NCBI RefSeq assembly: GCF_947623445.1
Contig: NC_135245.1
Coordinates: forward strand, 15,197,501 to 15,261,500
Direction of reading: 5' to 3'
Length of the DNA: 64,000 bases
Origin: Clavelina lepadiformis
Lineage: Eukaryota; Chordata; Ascidiacea; Aplousobranchia; Clavelinidae
Part shown: in pieces, positions 37,711 to 49,008 of the stretch
How the letters are laid out: each line of letters begins with the position of its first letter
How positions within the stretch are numbered: position 1 is the first letter of the stretch
Translations under genes and position numbers: made by a program
Notes under the pieces: model-generated
Seen by the model: only the letters and a program-made list of their open reading frames with translations
Database searches by the model: none
What the model was told of the DNA's origin: nothing

Positions 37711-40700
37711 TCATTCCTCTTTATCTTTCGTCTTCTTCACGCTCGGAAGAGGGACTGAGGGTAAGCGTGATGTCACAGCCGACACACCACCCGATACAGC
37801 ATCATAACTTTTTGTAGCAACTGCCTTCGTTGCATTAACTCCCACTTCTGTAGTCTGGTAGGCAATTGATTAAAAATGTTTTAAGTAGTATATATTTTTA
37901 TTGCTAAATAGTAAAAAATCTTTATTGCAGTGGAAGCTCACAGTCCCATCAAGTTAATTTGAGTATTCAAAATTCGTGCAACTAATATTACAATACAACA
38001 TATTCTTTCGTGCACTAATACAACAATAGGCATTTGGCCAGGACATGTCAAGTGACTTCGAACTATCCAACGTTTTGAGTTAAGTTGAGTCAAAAAAGCT
38101 TTCAAAATGTCATAGAAATTTACATAAATTATGTCTTGAACAAAAAAAGTAGAATATTCAAATAATCTGTAATACTGTGTATTGTGTAAGCATACTGTAT
38201 AAACAGTGAACTACTCAGTACTAGGGATGTGCCGCGAGGAAGATTATTCATCATAAAGGTCGACACGAACGAATCTCGAATCTATTTGTATTAGAACCAA
38301 ACAATAAAATTTCCTCCAAAAGTTGTCAAGTCTTGCTTCTAAAATGACGTATTCGATAAACAAATCGCTTTCTTTCGAAAAATAGTTCTTAAAAAACGAT
38401 TGAAAAAGCAAAATCGTTAGGAAAACGACCTTCATTGTAAGTACTGCTGACTCTAGTTTAGCTTTGTCGGGAAACTAGATCATCATTTTTAACAAAAGTC
38501 AGCAAATTTATAAGGAATATTGTACTCGGGTTCGCCATTGTTGGTATTCGTGTTCGCCCGAATCTTCCATAAAGGCGATATTCGGCGAATCTATTCGAGT
38601 TCGGGTTCGTATCGGCCCATCCCTACTCAGTACTACTACTGAGCTAGAAAGCTCAGTAACTCGGCTCTGCTTCATTTCAAAAATTTGGTATATTTCAAAG
38701 CAACTTCCCCATGAATAACCTCTTAAAATGCACATACACACTTAGCGATAACTTAAATTTCTATAACAAGGAAAAAAGTCTTTCATTGCATAAACAGTAT
38801 GGTGATCTGATAGTTTAATAAGCAAGACACGTAAAACATTAATTTTGCATTGTACAGTATAAGGTCTCGTGATCTTAAAATTCACATATTGACTCCAGTG
38901 CACAACACAAAAAACCAATTCAAGGTTGTCACAACCTTGTGGTACAAAAGAAATGTGGAAAAAACAGGTGGAACATGAACAATTGAAGCAATTAAATTAA
39001 GTGATATTAAAGCAGATTAATCAGAAGGACGACTCCTCAAGGAACCTGGTAGTTTACGCCAACTTCCTAGGCTACTCTAGATGAGACCATAGACCTTAAA
39101 TGGCAATCACAGTTGAACAGGACTATTGCTACTTTCATGTCATTATCACATTATTATGTATAGTACTGCTTCTAGATCAAACAAAATTTTACCTTTTTCT
39201 GAAAAAGAAACTACATAGAACATGCACAAATGAATTTCTAAAATGTAATTATTATCATCAGTTACATTTTCATGGTTATTTTCTGCCGATTTCACAAACT
39301 TTGAACGATTTAAAGTAATTTAATCGGCCCCTTCAACTTCTAGTTAATGAGCTTCCATTGCACAAATTTAAAAGACGCAACTACTTAACCAAAAGTAAGA
39401 AAATGATCGTAGTAAGTAGTATAATATGCTTTGAATTAATAATGACTTGTAAAAAAATATTTAAAAACAGTTACTTTTGACACTGCAGCATAAGAGGTGT
39501 TAGCTACCAACTTTACAGCACCAACACCCAGCCCAACTGTGCCTCCAACGGCACCTTTCGTAATATTATACATCCCACTTCCCATTCTCCACAATAAACC
39601 TCCTGATGCAGGTTGTGAGCCATTTTCTAGAAAAATAAGAAACAATCATAGAAATATACAGTAGATCAAATGTTTAGTTACAAGCATGTATATACTTGCA
39701 AATAAGCCATTGACCAACACATCTCATAAATATTTACCTATTATTTTAAAATAATTACCGATAGCTAGATACGTTTAATTACAGAAGTAAAAAACATGGA
39801 GACTTTCAGTTTGTTGGGTTTGTCTTAACATGCACAACAAACTGCTTTTTAATTCACTGGTCAACAATTTTTCAAAAATTTTTTGCTTCCGATAAGAAAA
39901 CAATTGATTCTTATGCATGTTTGGACGCTGAATCCAAAAATGTCGGTTAAAATTGCTGATTAGCTCTAGTTTAAAAGATAAAAACTTTTTTCATTTTTGT
40001 ATGTTGATCTACATATGGCAAGCCTTGGTGCACTTTATTGAACAGAACAGTAAAAATCTACAAATAGTGTAATAATTGCATGCGTTTATATTTCAGCATA
40101 ACATATGCAACAAATAACTGCCACTTTTCAAATATAAATTTCTAATCTATTTTATCTGTTCTTCTCCTTTTGGCCTGTCGCTTGAATACGGTTAATGGAG
40201 CATCCCTAGATATCATCCAGCAAAAGTCAGCAAGCATTGATTGATTCTGTTTTCCCTGGTACCTCTTTTCCATAATTGTAGATATGCATTGGTGAAATCG
40301 CTCACCATGCTGATCACTAACGTCTACACAGTTTGGTGGAAAAAATCCAGGTGCGAGTCCAAAAAGTGTATCTTCAGTGACATATTGCACTCCATGCATC
40401 TGTATGGTTTAATGAGATTGGACACCAATTCTGTGTAGTTGTCAGCTCTTTTGTTCCGCAAAAAGTTTGTGGCCAGCAACTTAAACGCTTCCCATGCAGT
40501 TTTATCTTTGCCAAATGACACTTGATAAAATTCACCGTCTTCGAAGATGATGATTCTGCTAGAAAATTCCATTGCTGAAGTCTAGAGCCCAAAAGTTCTG
40601 ATTTAACTTTAGGTAGTTCCAAATCCCGGATAAGATCGTGCAATTTATTTTGAGTTATAAGGTGTGGTTCTTTGGAAGATAATGTTTCAACGTAACGTGA

Positions 40701-41944
40701 ATTCTTTAGGTGCCTCAGGAACAGGAAGTAATTCTCCATGCGGTACGGGATGAATTGTTGATGGAATATTTGTGTATTGAATACTCTGCTTCTTCTTTCT
40801 CGACAAACCTTTACAAATCGGGGGAATCATGCAAAAGTAGCAATCGCTAATGTGGTCAGTAGGTTCTCTCCAAACCATTGGAACAGCAAAGGGCATACAT
40901 TTTCTTTTTCCGTTTAACCATTGCCGAAGATTTGTACCACAGGAGTTACATCATATGTGAGGGGCCCAACTCTTGTCCTGATCACCAACTTTGCATCCAA
41001 ATTACAAGTTGAATACAAGGTTTGCTTTCCTGACCACAGCCGTTATACTTCGCTTTAGTGAAGAAAAAGTTATTTCACCACAAATGTAGCAGAAATTGTC
41101 TGCATTTTTTATGCATTTACGAGGCATCTGCAGAAAGAGCAGTTAAGACTAAACACATGAAGTTTTTACAAAAGAAGCAAGCAAACAACCCAACTCAAAC
41201 CAATGTCAAAATAAAAATAATATGAATAGAAACGTCATCTACTTTCCAACAAATATGTTAAGTGCCAAACTCTATCTGGCAAATGCAAGCTACAACAGAT
41301 AAACGCACACTTCTTTCCGCGTCAGCAAGTACATTTTGGCATGGTGCCATATCTCAAAAACTAGAGCTAATCAACAAATTTAAAGTTGATATTCGTGATC
41401 AGCGACCCCAAATTAGCCAAGATTGACCTCTTTCGTTTCAGAAGCAAATTGGCTGTTGACCAGTGTTACATGTCAACATGTTAAATGCATATTAATAAGC
41501 AGACTGTTGAAACACTGTTAAAATTTTAAAAACTCAACTATACAAATGTTGAATGTCTTTTTGTGACAATTAGTATTGAAAAATTAAAAAAGAATGAATT
41601 GGTTGGTGTAAAAATATTTTTCTAGTAAAAAAAATTTCTTACGTTGGTTTTCGTTGGAGTTTTGAAAATCTTCATAAGACAGTGAAGTCATTTCCTTCTC
41701 AACTTTTGACGTATCCTAAACAAAGTTCAACTGTGAAATGAATTATCTGATCAGGTAAAAAATTGTAGCCATATTAAAATTTGAATTAAGAAGACGTTTT
41801 GGCATAATTATTCCTCATAATTCTATCCAGAAACAAAAGTTAACCAGACTCAGATTTTTTTGTTATAAAATCTATTTTACTACTTATCAGGTATGCAATA
41901 GCTTGTCAGGAATGGGGTGGAAATAGTAAAAGACTTACCTTCAT
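37711..41944 (-). CDS. TMEM263: TMEM263-like membrane protein
   Basis: Four coding exons: 41944-41939 (only ATG AAG), 41715-41643, 39626-39475, 37854-37711; 124 residues (human is 116). The hydrophilic N-terminus (EMTSLSYEDFQNSNENQ) is followed by GMYNITKGAVGGTVGLGVGA, a second small-residue segment (ATKAVATKSYDAVSGGVSAV) and a basic tail LPSVPLPSVKKTKDKEE. Glycine-rich T-K-G-A-V-G repeats, the P-LPSVKK-KDK tail and the length fit TMEM263 (C12orf23), a small conserved membrane protein linked to skeletal growth in vertebrates; its biochemical role is poorly known. Introns contain a hAT element (38222-38625) and a decayed transposon gene (40142-41123). The two-codon first exon rests on its donor (AAGGTAAGT) and frame only; an alternative start further upstream is possible. 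Confidence 0.85.
38222..38625. mobile_element. 404-bp hAT-type MITE in TMEM263 intron
   Basis: Ends TAGGGATGTGCCG and CGGCCCATCCCTA, flanked by perfect 8-bp duplications CTCAGTAC (38214-38221 and 38626-38633). The interior has repeated TTCG/CGAA motifs and no conserved protein. Confidence 0.93.
40142..41123 (-). pseudogene. Decayed gene of a widespread transposon-associated family
   Basis: Minus-strand pieces across several frames: a Cys-rich start with CYICGEI, then FGCKVGDQDKSWAPHI, MPFAVPMVWREPTDH with CYFC, LHDLIRDLELPKVKSELLGS, PPNCVDVSDQHGERFHQ and EKRYQGKQNQSMLADFCW. I recognise these phrases from a family repeated many times in arthropod, cnidarian and other invertebrate genomes and usually left unnamed. 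A large central part of the usual protein is absent and several breaks are present, so this is a dead copy in a TMEM263 intron. I cannot assign the element class. Confidence 0.7.
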
Positions 41945-42087
41945 TATTCCCTTTTGGTCAATCCACACAACGTAAAAAAATATTCATATACTTAAACATG
42001 TGAAAATTATATTTGTTTGCTAAGGCCAAAATGTAACAGGTTTTGAAAAAATTATCAATACTTTTTCTGTAGAAAATTTGGGTCTAG

Positions 42088-42173
42088 TATACAAGTGCAC
42101 AACCAGATAACGTCACAATTTGAGTAGCTGGGGTCTAGTATACAAAGGCATCCTGTGGTTGTGCACTTGTATA
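42088..42173. repeat. Perfect 18-bp inverted repeat, 86-bp hairpin
   Basis: TATACAAGTGCACAACCA at 42088-42105 is exactly reverse-complemented at 42156-42173. GGGTCTAGTATACAA also occurs directly at about 42080 and 42131. Probably a miniature element or a fold-back relic. Confidence 0.6.
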
Positions 42174-43235
42174 TTAAAGACGAAAATTTAATCTGCGATT
42201 GATGAATCTAACAGTCTAAGAAAACACCTAACAAATTTGGAGGTAATCTGTCTGAAACCTGGGGCCTATTGCCTTACAAAAGTATATTACTTTATCAGCA
42301 AATAGGCTTACTGAGAAAACGAACAGTAGCAGTATGCAAAGGGTGCCTAACTCAACCATCAACACCAGTAACAACTGCCTAGCTGCATAGCATACTATAC
42401 ACTAGGGCAAATGATTTGGCTATACCACCGTTGAACCACTCTGTTCCATACTTCCACTCAAGTAAAAGTCATTATTTGCCACTTTGACAGAGATTAAAAG
42501 TTGTTTATTTAACTTTCATGCGCACAACAATGCTTTCTACTGCTCTATTTTTTCAAACGTTTTCTTCCAAAATATGCATTTTTAAGAATTTTATGTTTCA
42601 ATACGTGGCAAAAGGTCTAGTACTCTAGTCCAACACTTGCACGTGCAAAAACGAAAACGTGCAGACACGCAGCCGCAAGTAAATCCTATAACCAAGCCAT
42701 GAAACCAACGCATTTTCAACCAAGCTGAACCAAGACTTCTAAGAATCCAAGAGATAACACGTCGAAGGTATGTTGACTACTGAACCGTGACGTGTTTACT
42801 TTCTTGGGATGCAAATCATTTACATAGTGCATTGTGCAATGGTTCGACATAATCAGTTCGAATAAGTCAGGTGGGTTTGTCAATTTTTATGTATTTTCGG
42901 CTGTTGCTGATCAATAAAACGATCTTCAACGGAACGTTGGTCCGGGTCTATGTAATCCAAAAATAAGCGTCAGGCTAAACGGAATAACTGTGCTAAATAA
43001 TGTAACAAATTCATCTAAAAGTGTGATGTCGATGTAAGGTTGCCAAACATGTCAAGCTGCAACAAAAGGCTTAAGCATTTCACAAGTCGTACTGTAAAAC
43101 GTTTTGTTAAGTGTGTAGCTGTTCTTTGCGCCCTTGATCACATTGCTTTTACTCAGCTAAGTGACATGCAGTGTACTGCCACGGTTAAGCAACAACAAAG
43201 TCAAAAACATCACTGAAACATTTTGCTACGGAGTA

Positions 43236-43295
43236 CTCAATCAGGGACGACGCGTTTCGAGGTGTTATGGCATCATCTGCGGTGTAACACCTTAT
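43236..43295 (-). mobile_element. Possible Penelope-like retroelement end with decayed hammerhead motif
   Basis: The minus strand reads GCAGATGATGCC, then CCTCGAAACGCGTCGTCC. CGAAACGCGTCGTC with a preceding CTGATGA-like box is characteristic of the hammerhead ribozyme in Penelope-like element terminal repeats. Here the first box has a mismatch and stem II is not convincing. No reverse transcriptase remains nearby. Confidence 0.35.
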
Positions 43296-45092
43296 AGCTA
43301 CTTGACACTTGTCTAATGCAGTACTTATTAATTCTGAAATCAATAATTGGAACATCACCAATCATAGTATTCAACCAGACCAAGACCTTATGGTCAAAAT
43401 CAGCAACAGTTTTCTGGCAGACACCCAAACCTGAACGTTTTATGTTTGAATATGTTTATATGCAGTAATTCTGACGTAATTGAAATGCGCCTTCATTATG
43501 TGCGTCGCGCATTCTCTGTAGATCAGATACATTACACTGATTGCTCTTGTGGTAGCAGTATAGGCTACAGCAGCTTTTTTCTTGATTAACACAGGAAGAC
43601 ATATCACAAAGAAATTAAGACAAGAGCGACACGAAACGCAGCTGTAAACGTTTGATAGGAAATTGTTTGCAGGTTGTTTCAGAGAAGCGAGATATTGTAC
43701 TAACTGAGTGCATTGTTGGGGTTGTGAACTGTTAGCACATTATTACCATATGTTATGGGCAAATTATATCATGCGAGTAATAGAAACATAGTTACTAAAG
43801 TAACATAATTTTACTTGATATTTGTTTCACTGTTGATTTGCAATTCTTCATACCTCTATACGTTATACAACAAATAAACAACTGAATAAATTGACAAACT
43901 GTGAACGGAATATAAAGCAAAGTAGCCAACGTTGATAGAATGTACAGTATATTCTATAGAACTCGCTAAAACAAAAAAATTAAACGGAAATTTTCCATGG
44001 TGCGAGTGACTTTGTGCCAACCTCACAGATCTATTAATTATTTTGTAAATTCCAAATTTAAAACCGATGCTTAATTGCAAATTGTAACAAATAATGCGCA
44101 CAACACAATAAAATAAACTTACACAAAGATATACATCCTCATGTTTCTAAAATATGGAGTGATGAAGACAAACTACTCTATTTTCGAAGTAGACGAAATT
44201 GGATCTCTTGTCCTTGCTTGGGGGAAATAACCGTATGCAAACCACTCCTTTGCCGCTCCAGTTTGGATATGTGATGTTTTTCAATGAATAAAAAACGGAA
44301 AGGAATCAGGGCGCAGTATCAACAAGATTAATCAAGTCATTTCGGTAATTTAGTAATAAACTTTTACCAACTAAGATACAAGGTTGAAAGTCTGTTTTCA
44401 TCAAACTTTATTCCCAAGTATGATGCTTTTTAACTATATACTGTACATTACCTCACTTAATGCAAAACCGCGCTATGTATGTTACATGAATGAATGAAAA
44501 TAAACCACTGGCATTGATAAACAATAAATGTTGGTTGTTTTAATAAACAATGGTGTATTCCAAACAAAATACGACCACTTATAACCTCTGTTGTTTTTTC
44601 TCTTTCTCACTTACCACAGACACACACTGCAACTCTATTTTGTATGTTACATGAAGTTTGTGTTAAGTTCTATGAAATCTTATTTTTGGGTAGGGTTTAT
44701 TTGAAGACAACCAGATAGTGTTATGCAGTAATTTGTTTTACTGTACTCAAAAGTTTGTGTTACAAAACAAGGTAACAAAAATTTAGCATTTGATCATTGA
44801 TAGTGATTTTACAAAAATTAAAAGTGTACATAAATTTTGAAGTACTCCATTTATTATTAATGATAGGCAAGGGATAGAGAGAAAGCTTTGTGCCCTTGCT
44901 TTAACTTGGCGGTTAGCTATTGACAAAGTTTTGATAAGCACGCAATCCCTGCATAACTAGGAAATATCTTCAATATAACTTCTCAGTTACTAGCCTAAGA
45001 ATGATTTTCAAAGAAACTGATGCGACGACTACCGACATACATGTAGTCTGATATGTGCTCAAGTTTTAAAGATTACATAAATGCATTATAAG

Positions 45093-45655
45093 TAGGGCGA
45101 TTATTTTTTGACCTAAAAAACGGAAGTTTTTGACCTAAAAATTGAAAAATTTTGACATTAAAAAACGTTTTTTTGACGTATGAAGAACTCAAGTAGTTAA
45201 ATTACGCATTATTGTACAAAAAGTTAAAATTTATTGTAGTAAAGAAGGGCAAAAAATCTGAACACAGACCTTGCCTATTCTGAAAAGAGAAATGAGCTAA
45301 TTACAAATCACTGCCAAAAAAACTGCAACTAAAACACAACAAAAACTGTTCAATACATTTGTCTAAACACTCTAAACTAAAGATACATGATGTATCTAAA
45401 GCAAAACCGAAGCAAGAGCTGATTCACAATAAGTAGACAATGGGCCATTTACAACAGTATAAAGTAGGCTACAAGGTGTACAATGTAAAATGACAAGTTC
45501 ACCTACAGTGCAACCTCTATGACACCACGACAATGCAGTTTGTAAACAATTTTGACTTGGTAAAAAAAATTTGACTTTTTAAACAATTTTGACAATTTTT
45601 GACCTAACGCTGCAAATTTGACAAATTTTTGGCCAGTCAAAAAATAATCGCCCTA
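45093..45655. mobile_element. 563-bp hAT-type element upstream of MVK
   Basis: Inverted ends TAGGGCGATTATTTTTTGAC and GTCAAAAAATAATCGCCCTA with perfect 8-bp duplications ATTATAAG (45085-45092 and 45656-45663). TTGACCTAAAA repeats fill the subterminal parts; there is no coding capacity. Confidence 0.94.
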
Positions 45656-45674
45656 ATTATAAGCGATGTGGCTA

Positions 45675-45682
45675 TGGGGTGA
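45675..45682. promoter_or_regulatory. Possible sterol regulatory element upstream of MVK
   Basis: TGGGGTGA is the reverse complement of TCACCCCA, the core of SRE-1. It is followed by an inverted CCAAT box (ATTGG at 45937-45941), the usual SREBP co-site, about 380 and 115 bp upstream of the MVK ATG. Vertebrate mevalonate-pathway genes are SREBP targets; use here is only inferred. Confidence 0.3.
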
Positions 45683-46052
45683 ATGTTTTAACCCCACGAA
45701 TACAACTGTAAATGTTACTCGCGTAATCTTACCCCGACTAGCTTCCAGTAGAATAAATTTTCCATTCACATTAAAACTGTTTATTCGATCTTGGTAAAGA
45801 TTTTTTGAACTGCTGCTTTGTGAGAACAAAAGATTAGGTGTTTCAAACATTGAAGAAAGATTTACTAAGCTTCTATAATTTTTAGAATCAATTTGTATGA
45901 GACAGTACAATGCCACCCCTGAGTTATATCAATGCGATTGGCCTACATATGTTACTTCTTTAAAAACTGTACAAGTTTTTAAAGTTAATGTGTGTAAAAT
46001 TAATTGTGTGTTGAGTTAATGTTTTGTTCCTCGTGTTAAAAGGGTACTAATT

Positions 46053-48784
46053 ATGGTAAAACGAGTTATTGCTATTGCTCCAGGGAAGATAATATTACAT
46101 GGTGAACATGCTGTTGTTTATGGAAAGAAGGCAATAGCATGTGCTATTGATGCCACCATTACGGTATGCCAAATCACAACCATATTTAAGCTCTATTTTG
46201 TCTTTTTAAAGCAACCTGTTAATGTTATTGACTTTATTATACTTGATTTTTTATTAATTTGTGCTTTGGCTTGTTTTTTTATGCTCAATAGTACAAGTGG
46301 TATGAATATGCCAGTAACCACGATATTGCACCCACAAGTAATTGCACCTATGGGCTTAATTTGTTGTGTGGTAACCTTTTTCGTTCAGTCCAGCTGTAAT
46401 TATCTTACAACTCGGACATAAATAAAACTCTTATTTAAACAAAAGGTTTTTTAATTTATTATATATGTAAGTAACATATTTATGGGTGGAATTTCAAGGA
46501 AACCAAATATGCCATATCATTACCGCCAGAAGCTTTTGTCTATTGACTTTTTTATCCATCATGTTTTGTTTATTTATATTTTTTTATTCATTCTTGAATT
46601 TATAATTGTAGTGTAAAATTAAACGGAAAATTTACTGTATCATTGCAGATTGAACTTTGTGCAACAGATGATAATTGTGTTTCTTTTCACTTGCCGAATG
46701 TCTTGTGTCAGAAAGATGCCTTGAAGATTAAAATTGAATCTCTGAAAGAATTACTTGTCCGATGCCAAAGTATTGGTCGAATTGAAAGCAACATTTTAGA
46801 TTGGCATGAAAAGATAAAAGAGTTTGTTGCTTCCACACTGATTTTTAATGGAAATGAGAATAAGTTATTGAATCTTGCATTATCTTCTTGCCTGTTTGCT
46901 TATATGAAGGTGAGCATATTGAATTTTGCAACTTGGTTGCAGAAGTTGATGGCTTTTTGTTTGTCTGTAAATTTCCGTTAAGTGAAGATGAAACATATAT
47001 GCAATATAATTAATAACCATCTTGATTCATGATTATTATTAAAACCTATTCAGCAACTGTCCACCATTTTAAAATACAGGCTCAATTGTCTCTCCTGCTC
47101 ACCTTTAACAATACAGAGCTGACAATGTTTAATTCAGTGTGAAGAATGGGGACATTTTGCATTCATTTGAAAAGAATTAGTTAGTTACTCTATCTTTTTC
47201 AAGGTTGCTTAGAACTTAACAAAACATTGTACTTTGCTTCATTTGTGATACAATGAAAAGATTGAAAGTTCACTGAAAGCTAGAAACAAACATTAATAAC
47301 AAAACATGATAAATTCGGATGTGTTTCAATAAGTTTTTGGTAAGTTCTGTAAGCAAGAGAAAGTCGTATTCCCTTTCGAATATGACAGGCAGTTGTTGAA
47401 AAGTCTATTGCTTATACAAAAACTGTTCTTATATTAAACTACTAAAATTGTTTTGTTAAAAAAATGTTGTCTTTAGATCCTTGTATTGGATGGACAGTGT
47501 AATTTTCCATCAGTTTTTGTGAAGATAGAAAGTAATAATCTACCACTTGGTGCTGGCCTTGGTTCATCTGCTGCATGCAGTGTTTGCCTTGCTACTACAA
47601 TGCTTGTGCATGCTGGCATCATACATCCCAAAGAAAATGACCAAGGTAAAATAGATATTTTTAATGTATTATATATTGGAAGTTAGTGTTTTAATTGTTA
47701 ATGAATCACAAAAGATGAATGCCCACATTATAGTTGCTGTTTTTACAAATTGGTTGATATTCAATTTAGTTAGAATTTTGTGAGCAGGAATTACGTTAGA
47801 TGATAATGCTCTGGAGAAGATAAATGAAACTGCTTTAATGTTGGAGAAATTACTACATGGCAATCCATCAGGAATCGATAATGCAATTTCCACTTACGGT
47901 GGTGCTGTTGTTTATCACAACGGCAAAATTTCTCATATCTCAAGGTAAAACATTCAGGCAATTTGATCATATGCTGCTGTTGATTTACTTAAATTGAAAC
48001 GTTTTTTATTGATATAAATATTACTTTTTTAGCTTGCCTTCATTGCAGTTTCTGGTTGTTAACACTGGCATTGCAAGGAATACAAAATCGCTTGTGTCAT
48101 CTGTGAAAAGCAAAATGACTGATGTATGATATAAAACAAAACATGTTATAAAGTCAAATTAGCTGAGCGCAAAGTGTAATAGTACAGTTTTACAGTGCAC
48201 TCTACTTCAGTAACTAACTTTTTTCTTTTTACACATTAAGCTAGATTACTGGAAACTAGATTTTGACACATCTTCATTTACAAATTTACTTGCATATCCA
48301 ATTACAATCAAATGTTTCTTAGTTCCCAGAAGTTGTATGCAACATTATGCAAGCAATCCATGAAATATCTGTCCAAGCAGAAGGCATTTTAAGAGATGTT
48401 GAAAAATCTCATAGTCAAAATCATGAAATGGACCTTAAAAAATTAAAGGTAGCATTTCCTGTAACATATTTCCGTGTCCTCTGTAACCACTGTGTATAAG
48501 CATTCTATCTTTTCTTCCAGGAGCTTTTGAAAATGAACCAGCATTTGCTGCAGTCCATTGGTGTAAGTCACCCGAAAATTGACGAAATATGTAAGATTGC
48601 AAAAGAAAATAACTTTTCTTGTAAACTGACTGGGGCTGGAGGGGGTGGTTGTGCGATTGTGATGTTTGATGAAGCAACCGAACAAATTAATTCACTGATC
48701 AACGAACTAAATAAAAGAGGATTTAAAAATTGGAAGGTTAAACTTGGATGCAAGGGTGTTCAATTAAAACAAATTGACAAGTGA
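46053..48784 (+). CDS. MVK: Mevalonate kinase
   Basis: Seven exons: 46053-46163, 46649-46909, 47477-47645, 47788-47944, 48033-48123, 48323-48448, 48521-48784; 392 residues (human 396), complete and in frame. GHMP-kinase motifs are all present: N-terminal [16 protein letters not shown] (substrate and start of fold), the ATP-binding loop [14 protein letters not shown] in exon 3, [15 protein letters not shown] with the catalytic aspartate region in exon 4, and the C-terminal [14 protein letters not shown] in exon 7. The enzyme phosphorylates mevalonate to 5-phosphomevalonate with ATP, in cytosol and peroxisome, for isoprenoid synthesis. The start codon opens directly into the conserved motif with no extension. 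It is convergent with MRPS27, stop codons about 225 bp apart. Confidence 0.96.
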
Positions 48785-49008
48785 CATCCATAAAAGTGTT
48801 ACAATTAGAAACATCGTCCTTTCTTTACTGTAGACAGTAACTGTATCAGCTGCCTGTTGTTGAATTGCAGTGTAAAAATATGAAGATTTGTGTTGACGAT
48901 GAACTTACGTACAAAGTTGAAGTACACATAGGCTTTATAACAAATACATAATTGAATTTTGTCTCAAGTTTGTGAAGATTTGAATAGAAAGGTTTATTAA
49001 ACGCACAA

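Larger units (their letters stand above)
41945..45092. other. Intergenic region between TMEM263 and the hAT element upstream of MVK
   Basis: About 3.1 kb with no host gene recognised. It contains a perfect 18-bp inverted repeat (42088-42173) and a possible Penelope-type terminal relic (43236-43295). Confidence 0.45.

Noticed and set aside
37925-38110. CAGTGGAAGCTCACAGTCC... resembling a Tigger/mariner end
   Set aside because: No matching right end or TA duplication could be read.
45653-45916. 87-codon minus-strand frame upstream of MVK
   Set aside because: Overlaps the hAT duplication and promoter region, and resembles no family.
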